DNA from: Chlorocebus sabaeus
Lineage: Eukaryota; Chordata; Mammalia; Primates; Cercopithecidae
Length of the DNA stretch: 64,000 nucleotides
Direction of reading: 5' to 3'
Assembly (NCBI RefSeq): GCF_047675955.1
Contig: NC_132912.1
Location: 19,194,500 to 19,258,499, forward strand
How positions within the stretch are numbered: the first letter of the stretch is position 1; every line of letters begins with the position of its first letter. The notes beneath the pieces are model-generated. The model did not search any database, was not told the origin of the DNA, and worked only from the letters and a program-made list of their open reading frames with translations. Position numbers and translations under genes: made by a program. Positions 37,393-49,242 of the stretch are shown piece by piece.

Positions 37393-37500
37393 TTCTTTTT
37401 CTTTCTTTCTTTTTTTTTTTTTCTTTCCCTCCCTCCCTCCCTCCCTCCCTCTCTCCCTTCATTCCTTCCTTCCGTCCTTCCTTCCTTTTTCTTTCTTATT
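37393..37500. repeat. CTTT/CCCT/CCTT simple repeat
   Basis: Pyrimidine-only low-complexity sequence immediately after the Alu. Confidence 0.93.
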
Positions 37501-38800
37501 TTTTTTAACACTGCCATGTTGTCTATGAGTTTCTTCCTCTTGCTAACATATTAATTTGTATTTTCTGTTTACTTTTATTCTTTTTGCTTTTTTTCTTTCT
37601 TCCTTTTCTTTGAAGGGTGAGTATTGTTACATTTTTATTTTTATTTTTTTAACTGATCTGGAAGCTTTAATTTATATATCTTATTGTTATGACTATTCTT
37701 AATTTTAGGATATATTTTTTATATGAAATTTCTTTAACAAAGCCTAAAGTGATTTAGTATTTCTGCTTTTTTGAACGTGAGAAAGACCAAAGTACTATTT
37801 AATTATTTTTTGGTCCTGAGTTACAGTTGAACATTTTAAAGTGTTTTAAAGTCAATATCTTGTTATGATACTGATAACTATTAAGATTATATATTTCATT
37901 ATTTCTTTTACTCACCACTGTTTTTTAGATTTTATGCTTTCCTTCTTGGTTCCCTTATCCCCTTGCAAAGGTTGACTCTTTAATCAATTGTTCTTAATCA
38001 ATTGTTCTCTTATTTAGAAAAGATCTGTGGTGATGAGCTCCCACAGTATCTGTAAACTTAAAATATTTTAAAATTGTTCCCACTTCTAAATAATAATTTA
38101 TATGGTCATACAATTTTAGAATTTTTTTTTTTTTTTTTAATTTCTAAGTACAGGGTGATTTTCCCTCTTTAGCTGCTGATATCTACTGTAGTGACTGAGA
38201 AGTCTGAGTGCAAGTAATGTTTTTTTAGTTTAATGCAGATTTAAAAAATGTTTCTTTATCTTTGATATTTGAAAATTTCAGTATGATGAGTGTAGGAATG
38301 AGGTATATGTTTAATTTTTAATGCTCAGAATGCACATATATCATCTTTTGCAGAAATTGTGTTATTTTATTCAAGTAATTCTCTTTTACTCCCTCTAATC
38401 TTTTCATCTTGAGTTTCTGTTAAACACAACTAATGTTCACACTCCATTACTTGACTGCTCCTTTTTATTTTCTATATAATTTACTGTATTTTGAGTTATA
38501 TTTCAGGGCTTCTGGTACATGAATTTTCTCTTTGACACTATGGCCAGTCTAGGTTATATTCTGCCTATTGGGCATTTAATTTAAAGTCTTAATTTATTTT
38601 TGTTTTAAGTTTATACTTGCTAATATTTTCTTATTTATTTCCTAGTGTATCTTAATATGTTTTTAATAGAATGTATTATAATTGTATGAAATGTAATTTC
38701 TTTTTTGTACAATTTATAAATGTAATTAGTTTTTGCTGTCTTTAGCATTATATTTATATGTTTTATTGTGCAGATTATTATTTTTATTTTTTAATTTTTT
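37501..38800. other. intron; AT-rich, partly old L1-like
   Basis: Around 38180-38480 the wording ('gatatttgaaaatttcagta', 'gatgagtgtaggaatgaggt') resembles antisense old L1. No exon seen. Confidence 0.35.
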
Positions 38801-38809
38801 GGGGGTAGT

Positions 38810-39285
38810 AGTAATATTATTATTATTGTTATTTATTTTATTTAAGTTCCAGGCTACATGTGCAGGATGTGCAGGTTTGTTACATAAGTAAACATGTGCT
38901 GTGGTTGTCTGTACCTGTCAGCCCATTACCTAGGTATTAAGACCAGCATGCATTAGCTATTTATTCCGATGCTCTCCCTCCCCTCAGCCCTCAACAGGCC
39001 CCAGTGTGTGTTGTTCCCCTCCATGTGTCTGTGTTCACGTTGTTCAGCTGCCACATATAAGTGAGAACATGTGGTGCTTGGCTTTCTGTTCTGCCATTAG
39101 TTTGCTGAGGATAATGGCTTCTAGCTCCACCCATGCTCCTGCAATGGACATGATCTCATTCCTTTTTGTGGCTGCACAGTATTCCATGGTGTATATGTAC
39201 CACATTTCCTTTATCCAGTCTATCAATGATGGGCATTTGGGTTGATTCCCTGTCTTTGATATTGTGAATAGTGTACAGACTATTT
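38810..39285 (-). mobile_element. L1 3' end with ORF2 C-terminus, antisense
   Basis: Contains 'cacatataagtgagaacatg' and 'cattttgg'-type text, and in the minus strand an open stretch (39044-39289) with WYIYTMEY-like residues, the C-terminus of L1 ORF2 protein. 5'-truncated primate-age L1. Confidence 0.85.
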
Positions 39286-40287
39286 TCAAAAAGATTAATA
39301 GACTTTACTTTTTAGGATTATTCTTTTCAAACTGTGTTTTTTGCCTTGCAGATGCCTTGTAATTTTTTGTTGAAAGTCAGACATGATTTACTGTGTAAAA
39401 GTCATTAATGTAAATAGTGTGAGTTTTACATTACGTTTATCCAGCTAAGGATTATGTTATGCTTAGTATTTGCTGTAGCTGTAAATATCTGAAGCTGAAA
39501 TTTTGTCTAATGTTCTTGTTTTTGTCTTTCTTATTGTATTTGGGTTTCCTTAGAGACTTCTTTTAAAACAGTTTCTGAGACATGCAGCTCTTTCAGTAGC
39601 ATGAAGAAGTATTTCAGACTTTATTTTTGAAAATGAAGTAAAATTACAGAAATCTCTTTATAAATCGGTGTTGTCAATGTTATTAAGTTCAAGAACAGCT
39701 CAAATTGGTTTTAAATATCAGATGGGGAAAAACTTATCTACAATATCTTTATGTAAAGCAAAATCCATAAGTGATGTTTAAAAGGACCGTAGATATCTCA
39801 TACCTCTGTGTGGCTTGGTAAGAAAGAAGGCATTTTAAGTTGTATTTCCTAAAACTATAAAGGATTTTCTACAAAAAGTAAATCAGAAAATCATCCAGAG
39901 GGGCAAGAATTCTGGGAAAGATGAAGAGAAATTCTTGATTGAAAAAAGGATTGAATTGTGATATTTAAAAGAAAATGACAATAATTTGGTGGTGTAGCAA
40001 TTTGTATATGTAGATTTCTTTTATAGGAATCTTGAATTTTTACAAAAGGGTATTATCAAAAGGGTTTATAGAAATTAGGGGAAGATTTCTCTACATATTG
40101 GAGCTAATATAAAAATTAAAACCTCTTATTTGTAGTTGATGTAATCATTTGAACACATTCTGTCCTTTTAAGTAAAATATTTGTGTTTTAAGTCCAGTTT
40201 TGAACACTTCAGAAATGTAATAGTTTTAGTCAGACAGAAAGAAGCTAATATTTTCCTAAATTACTTATTTTTTCTTTTATATTTCAG
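39286..40287. other. intron, nothing recognised
   Basis: AT-rich intron leading to the exon at 40288. Confidence 0.5.
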
Positions 40288-40454
40288 GTTATTATGTATG
40301 GGTAGGGGCTAAGCATGCTTTTCCTCTTAACCATGTAGACAGCAGGGCTTACCTAAATAGCTCTGTGTGTCATTGCTTGGGCAAGAGCTGTCATCTTCAA
40401 TTCTATTATACTATGGAAAGCAGTGTCCTGAGAGTAAGACTGTATAATAATAAG
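40288..40454 (+). CDS. MALRD1: MALRD1 internal exon: MAM domain, middle
   Basis: A 167-nt exon, acceptor 'atatttcag', donor 'gtaaga'; enters in phase 1 and leaves in phase 0. It encodes YYVWVGAKHA, SRAYLNSS, then VCHCLGKSCHLQFYY and VLRVRLYNNK. C-x-LQFYY is the MAM strand normally CLxFWY. The extra cysteines (three within eight residues) are unusual for a MAM core. NSS is a possible N-glycosylation site. In the MAM domain at 5276 the matching region is fused with the next segment in one exon, so an intron has been gained here or lost there. Confidence 0.9.
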
Positions 40455-41094
40455 GTAAGAAGAAAGTTGCATTTATTTCAAATTCATTGAATCAGTGAAG
40501 TTTCTAACTCTTGGCAACTTGTGTTTCGATTTCTCAGTTGCACATAAGCTTTTATTCTTGAACTTGACTTTATCTGGTATACTTTTAAAAAGAATTATTA
40601 AGAAACAAGCATAGGGGACACTCTCATGTACAAAAGTTAATGTGATAAGCTGCTCAATATTATTTCATAAAGTTTTCAAAATTCATCAAAGTATATTAAA
40701 TAAACTGTAGATCTAATAAAAATGAGATAGCTGAGATTCTGTAACGTGAGCTCTGTATTGAAGCTCTGATGTGATCTGTTTTGGGCATTACATCTATATA
40801 TCATTAGAACTATAATGGTTGAAACTTGTTTGGGTAGCAGTCGACATAATTTTCAAGACTGGTAATTATCGATTAAATATTGAAAAAATGGCACACTGGT
40901 TAGACTGAGTCCATTCTTCTTCTCTCTCTCCTTGTCCAGCGTGCTCAATGAGTTCTAAAGTGTAAAGTTGGGTGAGTACTCCAATTAGAAAAAGAGATAA
41001 AAACAAACTTACAGTTGATTCCATAGTGTAGGAAAAAACCTGCTTTTTCTACTCTTATGCCCTCAGCACTCCCGATATCTTACTTCTGACACCA
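40455..41094. other. intron, nothing recognised
   Basis: AT-rich intron without a recognised repeat or coding block. Confidence 0.5.
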
Positions 41095-41790
41095 GATTCG
41101 TGTTTCGTTTTTTTTTTTTTTCCAACACAGCAATTCAGTTCTCTGGCAGACACCAACTGAGTGTCCTATGATTTGCCTCAATTCTGACACTAGCTACCTG
41201 GAGATAGTGCAGATTCCACGGGTTGAGGTCTCAGGCCCGCAATACTACCCCTACTTCAGATGTCAATCACAAGCTTCCTATTGTGAGCTGAGCTGTGCCT
41301 CTTACCTACCAGCTATAAATTGCAGTTCCCATGGCCCCCTTCTTAGGTTTGATAATTTGCTAGGATGGCTCACAGAATTCACGAAAACGTTTTACTCATG
41401 TTTACCCACTTATTATTAGAAATGTAGATGAACAATCATATGGAAGAGATGAATAGGGCAAGGTATTTGGGAAGAGGGGTGGTGCTTCGCTTCCATGCAT
41501 CCCCGGGTGTGCACCCTCTAGGAATCAGCACATGTTCAGCAATCTAGAAGCTCTCTGAAACCTGTACTCCAGAAATTTTTATAGAGGATTTGCCATGTAG
41601 GTATGATCAATTACTAGCTTAATCTCCAGCCCCTCTCTTCTTCCCAGAAGAGGTGGGACTGAAAGTTCCAAGCTTCTAATCATAGCTTGACCTTTCTGGT
41701 GATGAGTCCCCTAAGATTCTATTAATATCCCTATTGATTAGGAAATTCACAAGTTTTTGGGAACTCTCTGCCAGAAACTGGAGATGAATA
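41095..41790. mobile_element. LTR-like block
   Basis: About 0.7 kb of higher GC in an AT-rich intron, with 'ctaggatggctcacagaatt', 'aatctccagcccctctcttc' and 'gaactctctgccagaaactg', text typical of antisense ERV LTRs. Contains an 83-codon ORF without a domain. Confidence 0.45.
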
Positions 41791-42105
41791 AATATATTCA
41801 TAATAAATAATACATAATGTATAATTATATATAATATAATATATAACAAATAATATATTATTTAATGTATCCAGATTTATATGGATTCACATAATTACAT
41901 CTATGTGGATGTGAGATATCTATAGATATAGATATATATCTCTACACATCCACATAGATGTAAAAATATAGATAAATATGGATGTGATATATATACATAT
42001 ATCACATATCTATAGATGTGGATGTGAGATATATATATCTTCCCACACATTCATATACACACATGTAGATATGTAAAGTAATATACATATGCATATACAT
42101 TCTTT
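41791..42105. repeat. AT-rich and GATATA-rich low-complexity tract
   Basis: Alternating A/T with repeated 'gatgtgagatat' and its reverse; can fold locally. Confidence 0.85.
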
Positions 42106-45000
42106 TTTAATTGGATGCGATATAATTTTTCTGGCATTCTAGAACTTGTTATGTTTTTGTGATTTTTGCAGTAGTACTTTGTGGTCACTGCCCTGCAATC
42201 TATTTAATATATTTCATTCCATTTGGTACGGTGTGGGGGAAGGAAGAAAAGAGGACAGCATCTCCTTATCCTTCCTACAGCACTACAAACTGTCCAGATA
42301 CATGGCATCAATTTTACCGAAAAGGAAGAGAGAAAAAATTTAACTGTATCCATATATGTTCCACCATTCATGCCTCAATATTTCAGTTGCTGTCACCTGT
42401 GCTGTTTGAACCAATTCCAGTGAGCCTCCATGCAATCTGCAACATTCTATAATTTCCAGCTCCTTCTTCAATAAAGGCATAGTAGATAAATTCTAGAATA
42501 ATTTCGTTGAGTTTAAATTATAGTTAAAAATGGTTACATTATATATGTGGGCCTATGGTAATGCTTTTTAGATGACAGATAATTATTTCATTAAAATTGA
42601 ATGAGTTCTTAGCCTAAATTTAAGTAGAAATTTGTATTATAATATGATCTAATCCTGAGGATTATTTTAATCTGCTCTCAAAATGAGTGATGCATTTTAA
42701 AAGTTTCATTGCATGTAGAATAGAATTATGTTTTTAATTATGAATGTGTGTATGTATTGTGTATGTAATTATGAATGTGTGTGTATAGTATGTATGTATT
42801 TATGAATGTATGTAGATTGAAATTACTGAAAATGAGCAGTGCCATTCTTCCGGTGGCTTTAGAACTATGCAAGAAAGGAGTGAAAACAAATTGGCTTCAA
42901 GTATTACATCATATATAAATGATGTTAGATACCACACATTGTTAACTCTATTAATCAGTAATACAGTTATCAAGATTCTGTCTGTCATATTATAAGAAAA
43001 GAAGTTAATCATAGGGAAATGATCTAGCGCATTAACCAGAACCAAATGGTTGTACATCTTAGAGATTGTTGACTGATGCTTGATTCGTTAGACGGTATTC
43101 TGTGAGGTGTCCTGTCTTTTCTGATACTATTTGCTATCCTCTATACATATGTTACTCACTGATGCAAAATCTGCATCGAAGTACATTTAAGTCACAAGTC
43201 AGTGTTTTATCACACACTTAAAAGGACTCCAAAGCTATCATTTAAAAAAATAGCTCTTGATGAAAATGATGATTTACGTCTTTCTATGAATAGAATGCTG
43301 TTTTCTGTTATGAACATCTATTACTCTATAAATGTGAGCAGGTAAGCCAAGAAATATCTAACAAGAATGTTGAAAGTTGTTTTCTTTATTTCCAGAGGAC
43401 ATTAAAACTTAAGAAGTGAAAAACTCAGGGGAAGACAAGTTGTTAAATACAAAGTTCACTCTTTAGAATCAACTGAAGTGTGTAGCAATTAAAGTTTGTA
43501 CCATCTAACTATTCTTGGGTTAGATCTGTGTCCATGATCTATAAAATAATACTCATAGCAACAGCCTACTTTTTATTCTGTGTAAAGTTTCCATGTAATT
43601 ATTTACCAAAAAATATTACGTGTAATTTTTCTTTACAACCAAATTTACTTGTAATTCTTTACCAGATTACATGGTCTTATTCCTAGATGTGATCCAAAGT
43701 AGTGAAACTCAACAACGTTGACTTTGGTACCCTTGATTTCTTTACTGGAAGAGAAAAGCATAGACTGGCATCTCTAAGAGAGAGAGTGTTAATAAATATG
43801 TTAAATATTTTTCTTGAAAGTTAAATCAGCATTATTGATCCTGGACTAGGGGAGCAAAGATATATTTTTTAAAAAATTATTTACTGATTTTAAGATAAAA
43901 GAAAAGTAGAACATCATTTGAAAAGCTTTGCTGAGTTGGAGATTTCTTTTTTTGCATTAACACCTGTGAAAAGTAACTAGAAAGAGGGAGAGTAAGAACA
44001 GAAATAAAATGAAACCTGATTTCACTTAGAATAAATTCTTTTTACAAAACATTGCTAGTGCCATCAGACTGGAAAATGTATAGAAAAATTTAGATATCAT
44101 TCACTGTGTGCTATGAACTTGGCTTTTGAAAAACCATTTAAGTTTGGAAGGAACACTGCTCACTTTTCAAAAAAATGTAAGTGCACCCATCTTCAGGGGG
44201 AGCAGAGGGGAATCAGTTAGTCACTGTGAAAAAAGAGCACAGTAGTTCTAAATTATTTTCATAAAAGGAAAGTGGTGAATGCAGTTTGCCAAGAGGTGTC
44301 ACTGAAAGCATCTGTGGAGGGTGTAAGTGTTTTGATGCTAAATAACTGAAGTTGTGTAAGAAATAAGTAGAAGAAAAATTAGTTGCTTGTCTCAACTTTT
44401 TATAACTCCAGTTCATCCTGATCCGCCATGAAAGCTATCAGCCGACAGTATGTCCACCCCATGTGCTTCATTGTCTTGTGGAAATCTTCTCAGTTGATAT
44501 GAATAAGTAATGAAGTACATTATAATGGATTTAGACTATCTTCTGAAATATTTAGGACTTGGAAATTTGGAGCAGGCATCTGAGGGTGCAGGACTAAGTT
44601 GAAAGTAGATTCATTTTTAGAAAATCTTGGGCATGAATAAAATATGTGACGCTGAGTGAGGAGACAAATATTGATGTCACATGTCATTTGGATTACAACA
44701 AGATGTTGCCTTTCAGGGCTGCTTTCTATCTCATGCTAGAAAGTGGGACAGAGCCAGGCTCAGAGCTTGACCTGAGAGAGAATTATGTCAATCTTTGCAT
44801 TTTTATCGTATTGTTACCTAAAAAATTAGTGCATTCTATATGTAAATATTATGAACAATTTGGTCTATTTTTGGGGAGATATGTCAAATTAATTTGAATG
44901 CCTGATAAAATGTAAATAAAAGTAAGATGATTTCAGAACATAAAAGCATTATCATAAATCATAAAGACCAATGCCATACATGCAGTAGACAAAATTTTGG
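42106..45000. other. intron, nothing recognised
   Basis: About 2.9 kb of AT-rich intron. 42720-42815 is GTAT-rich low complexity. Short ORFs near 42150-42450 overlap in three frames and carry no domain. Confidence 0.45.
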
Positions 45001-45017
45001 GTAACTTATAGACTTTT

Positions 45018-45078
45018 TATTTTATTTTATTTTATTTTATTTTATTTTATTTTATTTTATTTTATTTTATTTTATTTA
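45018..45078. repeat. (TTTTA)n microsatellite
   Basis: About twelve ATTTT units, the grown tail of the next Alu. Confidence 0.96.
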
Positions 45079-45270
45079 GTTTTTTTGAGATGGATTCATG
45101 CTGTGTTGCCCAGGCTGGAGTGCAGTGGTGCCATCTTGGCTCACTGCAACCTCCGCCTCCCGGGTTCAGGTGATTCTCCTGCCTCAACCTCCTGAGTAGC
45201 TGGGATTGCAGGCACCCACCACCACGCCTGGCTAATTTTTGTATTTTTAGTAGAGATGGAGTTTCACCAT
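45079..45270 (-). mobile_element. Alu, antisense, 5'-truncated
   Basis: Stops at 'gagtttcaccat', so about one third of the element is missing. 'atagactttta' lies on both sides (about 45008 and 45269), which shows truncation happened on insertion. Confidence 0.92.
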
Positions 45271-45987
45271 AGACTTTTATTGAGCTTCTTACACTCAATA
45301 CATATTTTGAATGCAGTAAAGGCTTGTTACTACACTCATAGCATGTAGTAACAATTTTATATACATTTTGCAATCTGAAAAATGATCATTGTACAGGTGC
45401 ATGACATAGATTTCTCTAAAAGATGTAAATTGGCCTTTGATAGAATGACCAAATTAAGAATGTAATTTTCAGAAAATAACTGTGTGGTTTGGAACTTGGA
45501 CCAAATGTTTCCATAGGAAAAAATATTTAGTATAAATTGAAATTGTGCAGAAAATACATCTGATAACATTTTTAACCTTTATATTGTTTGCCTGTAATAT
45601 TTTTCTTTACTAGTATCATGGCAATATAACAAAATGTAAAAATGTTATTGAGATCAACATTTAAATTGCTGATTTTATTAGCTGTTACTTAGAATTTTAT
45701 TTTTGAAGCTCACTACTGTTTTTTTTAAAGATTTCATCCAAATGTTTGTTCCATCCTAATACTGTTTATCTGCAAAAAGCAGCTTTACTGCATAAACATG
45801 CTTTATTTTCCTATTTTTTTAAATGATATTCAGCTTTTTCAATTTTACTACCAAGACTTTAGATTTCCTAGTACTTTATATCTTACAGGTAAGGTAATAC
45901 CTACTAAAATGTAATTAAGAGAGCATGTATGTAAATGTGAAGATTAGAATATGGGGAATGAGTGATGTCTTTCTCTTCAAATCAAAG
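45271..45987. other. intron, nothing recognised
   Basis: AT-rich intron. Confidence 0.5.
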
Positions 45988-46080
45988 GAAGAAGAAATAT
46001 TTTGGACATACAACACATCAACTCACAGCCAGTGGGTGAAAGCAGATGTGTTAATACCAGAAGGTCTGAAGACATTTAAG
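45988..46080 (+). CDS. MALRD1: MALRD1 internal exon: MAM domain, central strand
   Basis: A 93-nt exon of 31 whole codons, phase 0 on both sides, donor 'gtatga'. It encodes EEEIFWTYNTHSQWVKADV and ends LKTFK. IFW and SQW-V match the MAM strands 'lW' and 'nsW..v'. Its acceptor is 'aaatcaaag', with A rather than a pyrimidine before the AG and a short pyrimidine tract upstream. The symmetric phase means skipping would delete 31 residues without a frameshift. Confidence 0.86.
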
Positions 46081-46569
46081 GTATGAAAGAAAAAAACAAA
46101 ACAAGTATTTTTTTTAAATCATGGTTTAAGTTTTAGCTTTGCAGTAATAAATTGATCATGCGCTGCTAAAGTTAAATTAGCATTTAAGTTCGGGATGCAT
46201 ACTTGTATATTTGGGGAGAGTGATTGCCTACTTTTTAAATTGTACCTTTTCCTTCTCAGACCAAATTTTCGATGGCAGAGGAAACTGAGTGTATCCACTC
46301 TTGTTCACAGCTTCCTCAGTCTCCACAGCCTTCCTTTCTTGCTCCCCAGCATCATGCTTTGCCCCAGGGAAACAAATTGCATTATGAAGTAGATAAATAG
46401 TAAACTGGTATTGAATTTAGTAGAGTATAGGCAAATGTTTTGAATGCAATAATTCATATCTTTATAACACATGGATAGCTCTATCTATACCAAGAAGCAT
46501 ATGAAACATACATAGGCTCAAATAGGAATGCTGTCTCTTAAAAAATTACATTGATATTTTGTTTTTGTA
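46081..46569. other. intron, nothing recognised
   Basis: AT-rich intron up to the MADE1 element. Confidence 0.5.
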
Positions 46570-46657
46570 TTAGGTTGGTGCAAATTGCAGCTTTTGCCAT
46601 TGTGGCTTTTGCCATTACTTTTAATAACCAAAACCTCAATTACTTTTGCACCAACAT
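46570..46657. mobile_element. MADE1 mariner MITE
   Basis: Opens 'ttaggttggtgcaaa' and closes 'acttttgcaccaaca', the terminal inverted repeats of MADE1, with 'gcttttgccattgtggcttt' in the middle. Nearly full length (about 88 bp) and able to form a hairpin. Copies of this element gave rise to the primate mir-548 family. Confidence 0.88.
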
Positions 46658-47298
46658 GTTATATGGAATGTGTAAGTTTATTTATGCTGGAGTGTGAGTA
46701 TAAAATGATGATACTGATTATATGTGTAGGTTATGAAATCCATTTCATTTCTTTATGGTGATTTTCCATTCATATATCCTATCACAGCCTATTGAGTTAA
46801 CATATTGACACTGTTTAATTTTTTTTAGTCTGATGTCTGTTTTTATAACTTCTCAGGTACTAAACAAGTTTCTTTTTTCATAAACTGAAGATTAAATTTT
46901 GTTTTAACTCAAAGATAAAACAAAGTAAAATGTAAAGAAAATGAATTTGAGAGTTATTCCGGGTTCTCAAGTGCATATGTAATATAATTAGCTGTTCAAT
47001 AATTATAGGCCTTTGAGGCCTAAGTTTAAACCCATCAGTTTTTGAACCCCAAATTAATATCATTTCTGCATATCTGATCTCTTGCTGCTATGAAAATACA
47101 CAGCTATACACTAATAATTTTTACATGTATGATAATTCATTATGGGAAAAGTATGTAGCAGCGTACAAAGTTTTCTCATTGTTGGCTATGATTTAAATTT
47201 AATATTATTTTCTAAACCAAATTATTAGACATATTTGCAAACTGCACATTTGACCTTAAGTAATTCTTAATGAACAAACAAATAGATATCCCTTGTGT
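46658..47298. other. intron, nothing recognised
   Basis: AT-rich intron. Confidence 0.5.
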
Positions 47299-47590
47299 TT
47301 TGTTTGTTTTAAATGGAGTCTTGCCCAGTTGCCCAGGCTGGAGTGCAGTGGTGGGATTTTGTCTCACTGCAGCCTCCACTTCCTGGGCTCAGGCAATTCG
47401 CTTGTCTTAGCCTCCCAAGCAGCTGGGACTACAGGCATGTGCCACCACACCTGCCTAATTTTTGTATTTTTAGTAGAGATAGATTTCATCATTTTGGCCA
47501 GGTTGGTCTCAAACTCCTGACCTCAAGTGATCCACCCTCCTTGGCCTCACAAAGTACTGGGATTACAGGTGTGAGTCACCACACCTGGCC
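47299..47590 (-). mobile_element. Alu, antisense, old
   Basis: Diverged full-length Alu flanked by 'tatcccttgtgtt' (47287-47299) and 'tatccctcatgtt' (47591-47603), a target-site duplication with two differences. AluJ-like. Confidence 0.92.
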
Positions 47591-47744
47591 TATCCCTCAT
47601 GTTGAAAAGAAAATCTATTCAGAAACTTTAAGCTGGATGAAACTGAAGGAAGTCAATTTTAATTCTTAGTATCTGGCTGGAATTTTAACCACATTTAGGG
47701 CTGTTTGATACAACTTTCTGCATAATGGAAATGCTTTATATCTG

Positions 47745-47900
47745 ATGTCCAGTATGGTAGCCACTGATCACATGAGGGTATTGAACAATTGAAATTTGAC
47801 TACTATGACTGAGGGAACTAAATTTTATTTTGTTTTCATTGATTTGAATTGAAATAGTCATCTCTGGCTCATGGCTAATGTTTTGGACAGCAAATAATTA
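47745..47900. repeat. hAT-Charlie MITE remnant
   Basis: 'gtccagtatggtagccactg', 'atttgactactatgactgag' and 'atggctaatgttttggacag' follow a common mammalian MER-type DNA element with 'ggtagccact' near its ends. Confidence 0.6.
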
Positions 47901-48616
47901 GTTATTTGTGATACAGTCAGCTATTTATTCTTCTGCACTTTTGATTTTAAATAATAATTGCTCTTGGTAGAAACTCAAGCAATACTAATACTTGGACATT
48001 ATCTTACACTTGACCAGCAATGTGTGGTTGTTTCATTTGCTAATATTGCTTATCTTCAGAAAAGGTAGCAATTCAATTGGTGACCACAAGATGTATTTAC
48101 TTTAATTGACACTTCTTTTCTCATTAAATAAATTACTCTTTTATGTAAGTTTAATAGAGTTTTATGTTTATTCCCTTACATTTTTTTATTCCTATATTGT
48201 GTCTGTTTCCATTTGCCTGATATTTTTCTTCATGTATTCAAATACCAATTTTAGTAGTTAAAAACTAAGTCAGATGCAGTTACAGCTCTTGTTCGATAAG
48301 TAATTCTTATTTTCCTTGAAAATTAAGGATGATGATCAAGTAACAAGACTGCAGTCAGGGACATCTTCGATAGTTAAGTGGGATGCTTGTGTTTTCCCTG
48401 ATCCTAGGAGGTGTCTCTGAGCCTTTAGTGGAGCAGATGTTTCCATCAGTCTTATGAGCATGGGTTGAGCTTATCAAACAGGAACTTTGTTATATGTTGC
48501 CTTGGTTGCTTTAAACACTTTTTCTCAATAACTATTTAGTCTTTATCAACCTTCTTTAGTTTTTTGTCTTATTAAGGAGATTGTAAACTCATAAATTGAT
48601 CTTTTTCTTCCTGAAG
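47901..48616. other. intron, nothing recognised
   Basis: AT-rich intron preceding the LDLa exon. Confidence 0.5.
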
Positions 48617-48824
48617 ATTATTTTTGAAGGGACTCTTTTGAGCCAGAGAAGTTTTATTGGGCTTGATCACCTCTGGGTCTATGCCTGTGGACAGGCCCAA
48701 TCCAGAAAGCTTTGCTCTGCAGATGAATTCCCTTGCTCTTGTGGCCAGTGCATCGCCAAAGAATCTGTCTGTGACTCTCGGCAGGACTGCTCCGATGGGA
48801 GTGATGAAGACCCAGAAACTTGCG
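48617..48824 (+). CDS. MALRD1: MALRD1 internal exon: end of MAM domain plus LDLa module
   Basis: A 208-nt exon, acceptor 'ttcttcctgaag', donor 'gtaagt'; enters in phase 0, leaves in phase 1. The first part, IIFEGTLL and IGLDHLWVYAC, ends a MAM domain, with LDHLWV replacing the usual IDDI. After QAQSRKL comes a full LDLa module: CSADEFPC, then QCIAKESVCDSRQDCSDGSDE and a final cysteine. The acidic residues D, D and SDE of the calcium cage are intact. The module has seven cysteines instead of six: Cys encoded at 48740-48742 lies two residues after the second. LDLa modules bind calcium and ligands outside the cell. Alus of opposite orientation flank it at 47299 and 49350. Confidence 0.93.
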
Positions 48825-49242
48825 GTAAGTGACTGAATGGCTTACTAGTTTACACGCTCTAATTCACGACTGTTAGTTAGGTTTAAAATAGTCTTTGTTT
48901 CTGTCAAGGCAAAGGTAAGTCATATGTATGAAATATGATAAATATGCATTATCGCTCTGAAACTATTACTACTATTCCTTCAGGGATCTCTATTTTAACT
49001 TAATGTTTTGGTGCTTGTTGCAAAAACTACAACATCTCTCTCAATTTGTTCTACAAATGAATAGTTGTGATTATTGTTGGCTGGGTGCGTGAATGTGTGT
49101 GCTTTGATTAAAGAGAAGATGGGTGGGAGAGGGAACCTTTTTGTACCTTCGCCTTGGAGGTATATAGTATGGTTTACCAACTTTTATTAAGTGTATGCTT
49201 TTTCCTTCTCTAGTCAATCATCTTGGAACTGTAGCAGAGAGG
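48825..49242. other. intron, nothing recognised
   Basis: Intron between the LDLa exon and the hairpin. Confidence 0.5.

Noticed and set aside
39044..39289. 81-codon minus-strand ORF
   Set aside because: It is the C-terminus of L1 ORF2, not a host gene.
47293..47669. 118-codon ORF, plus many ORFs ending in 'LPSSWDYR'-like text
   Set aside because: Translation of antisense Alu sequence; the same peptide recurs at every antisense Alu of the window.
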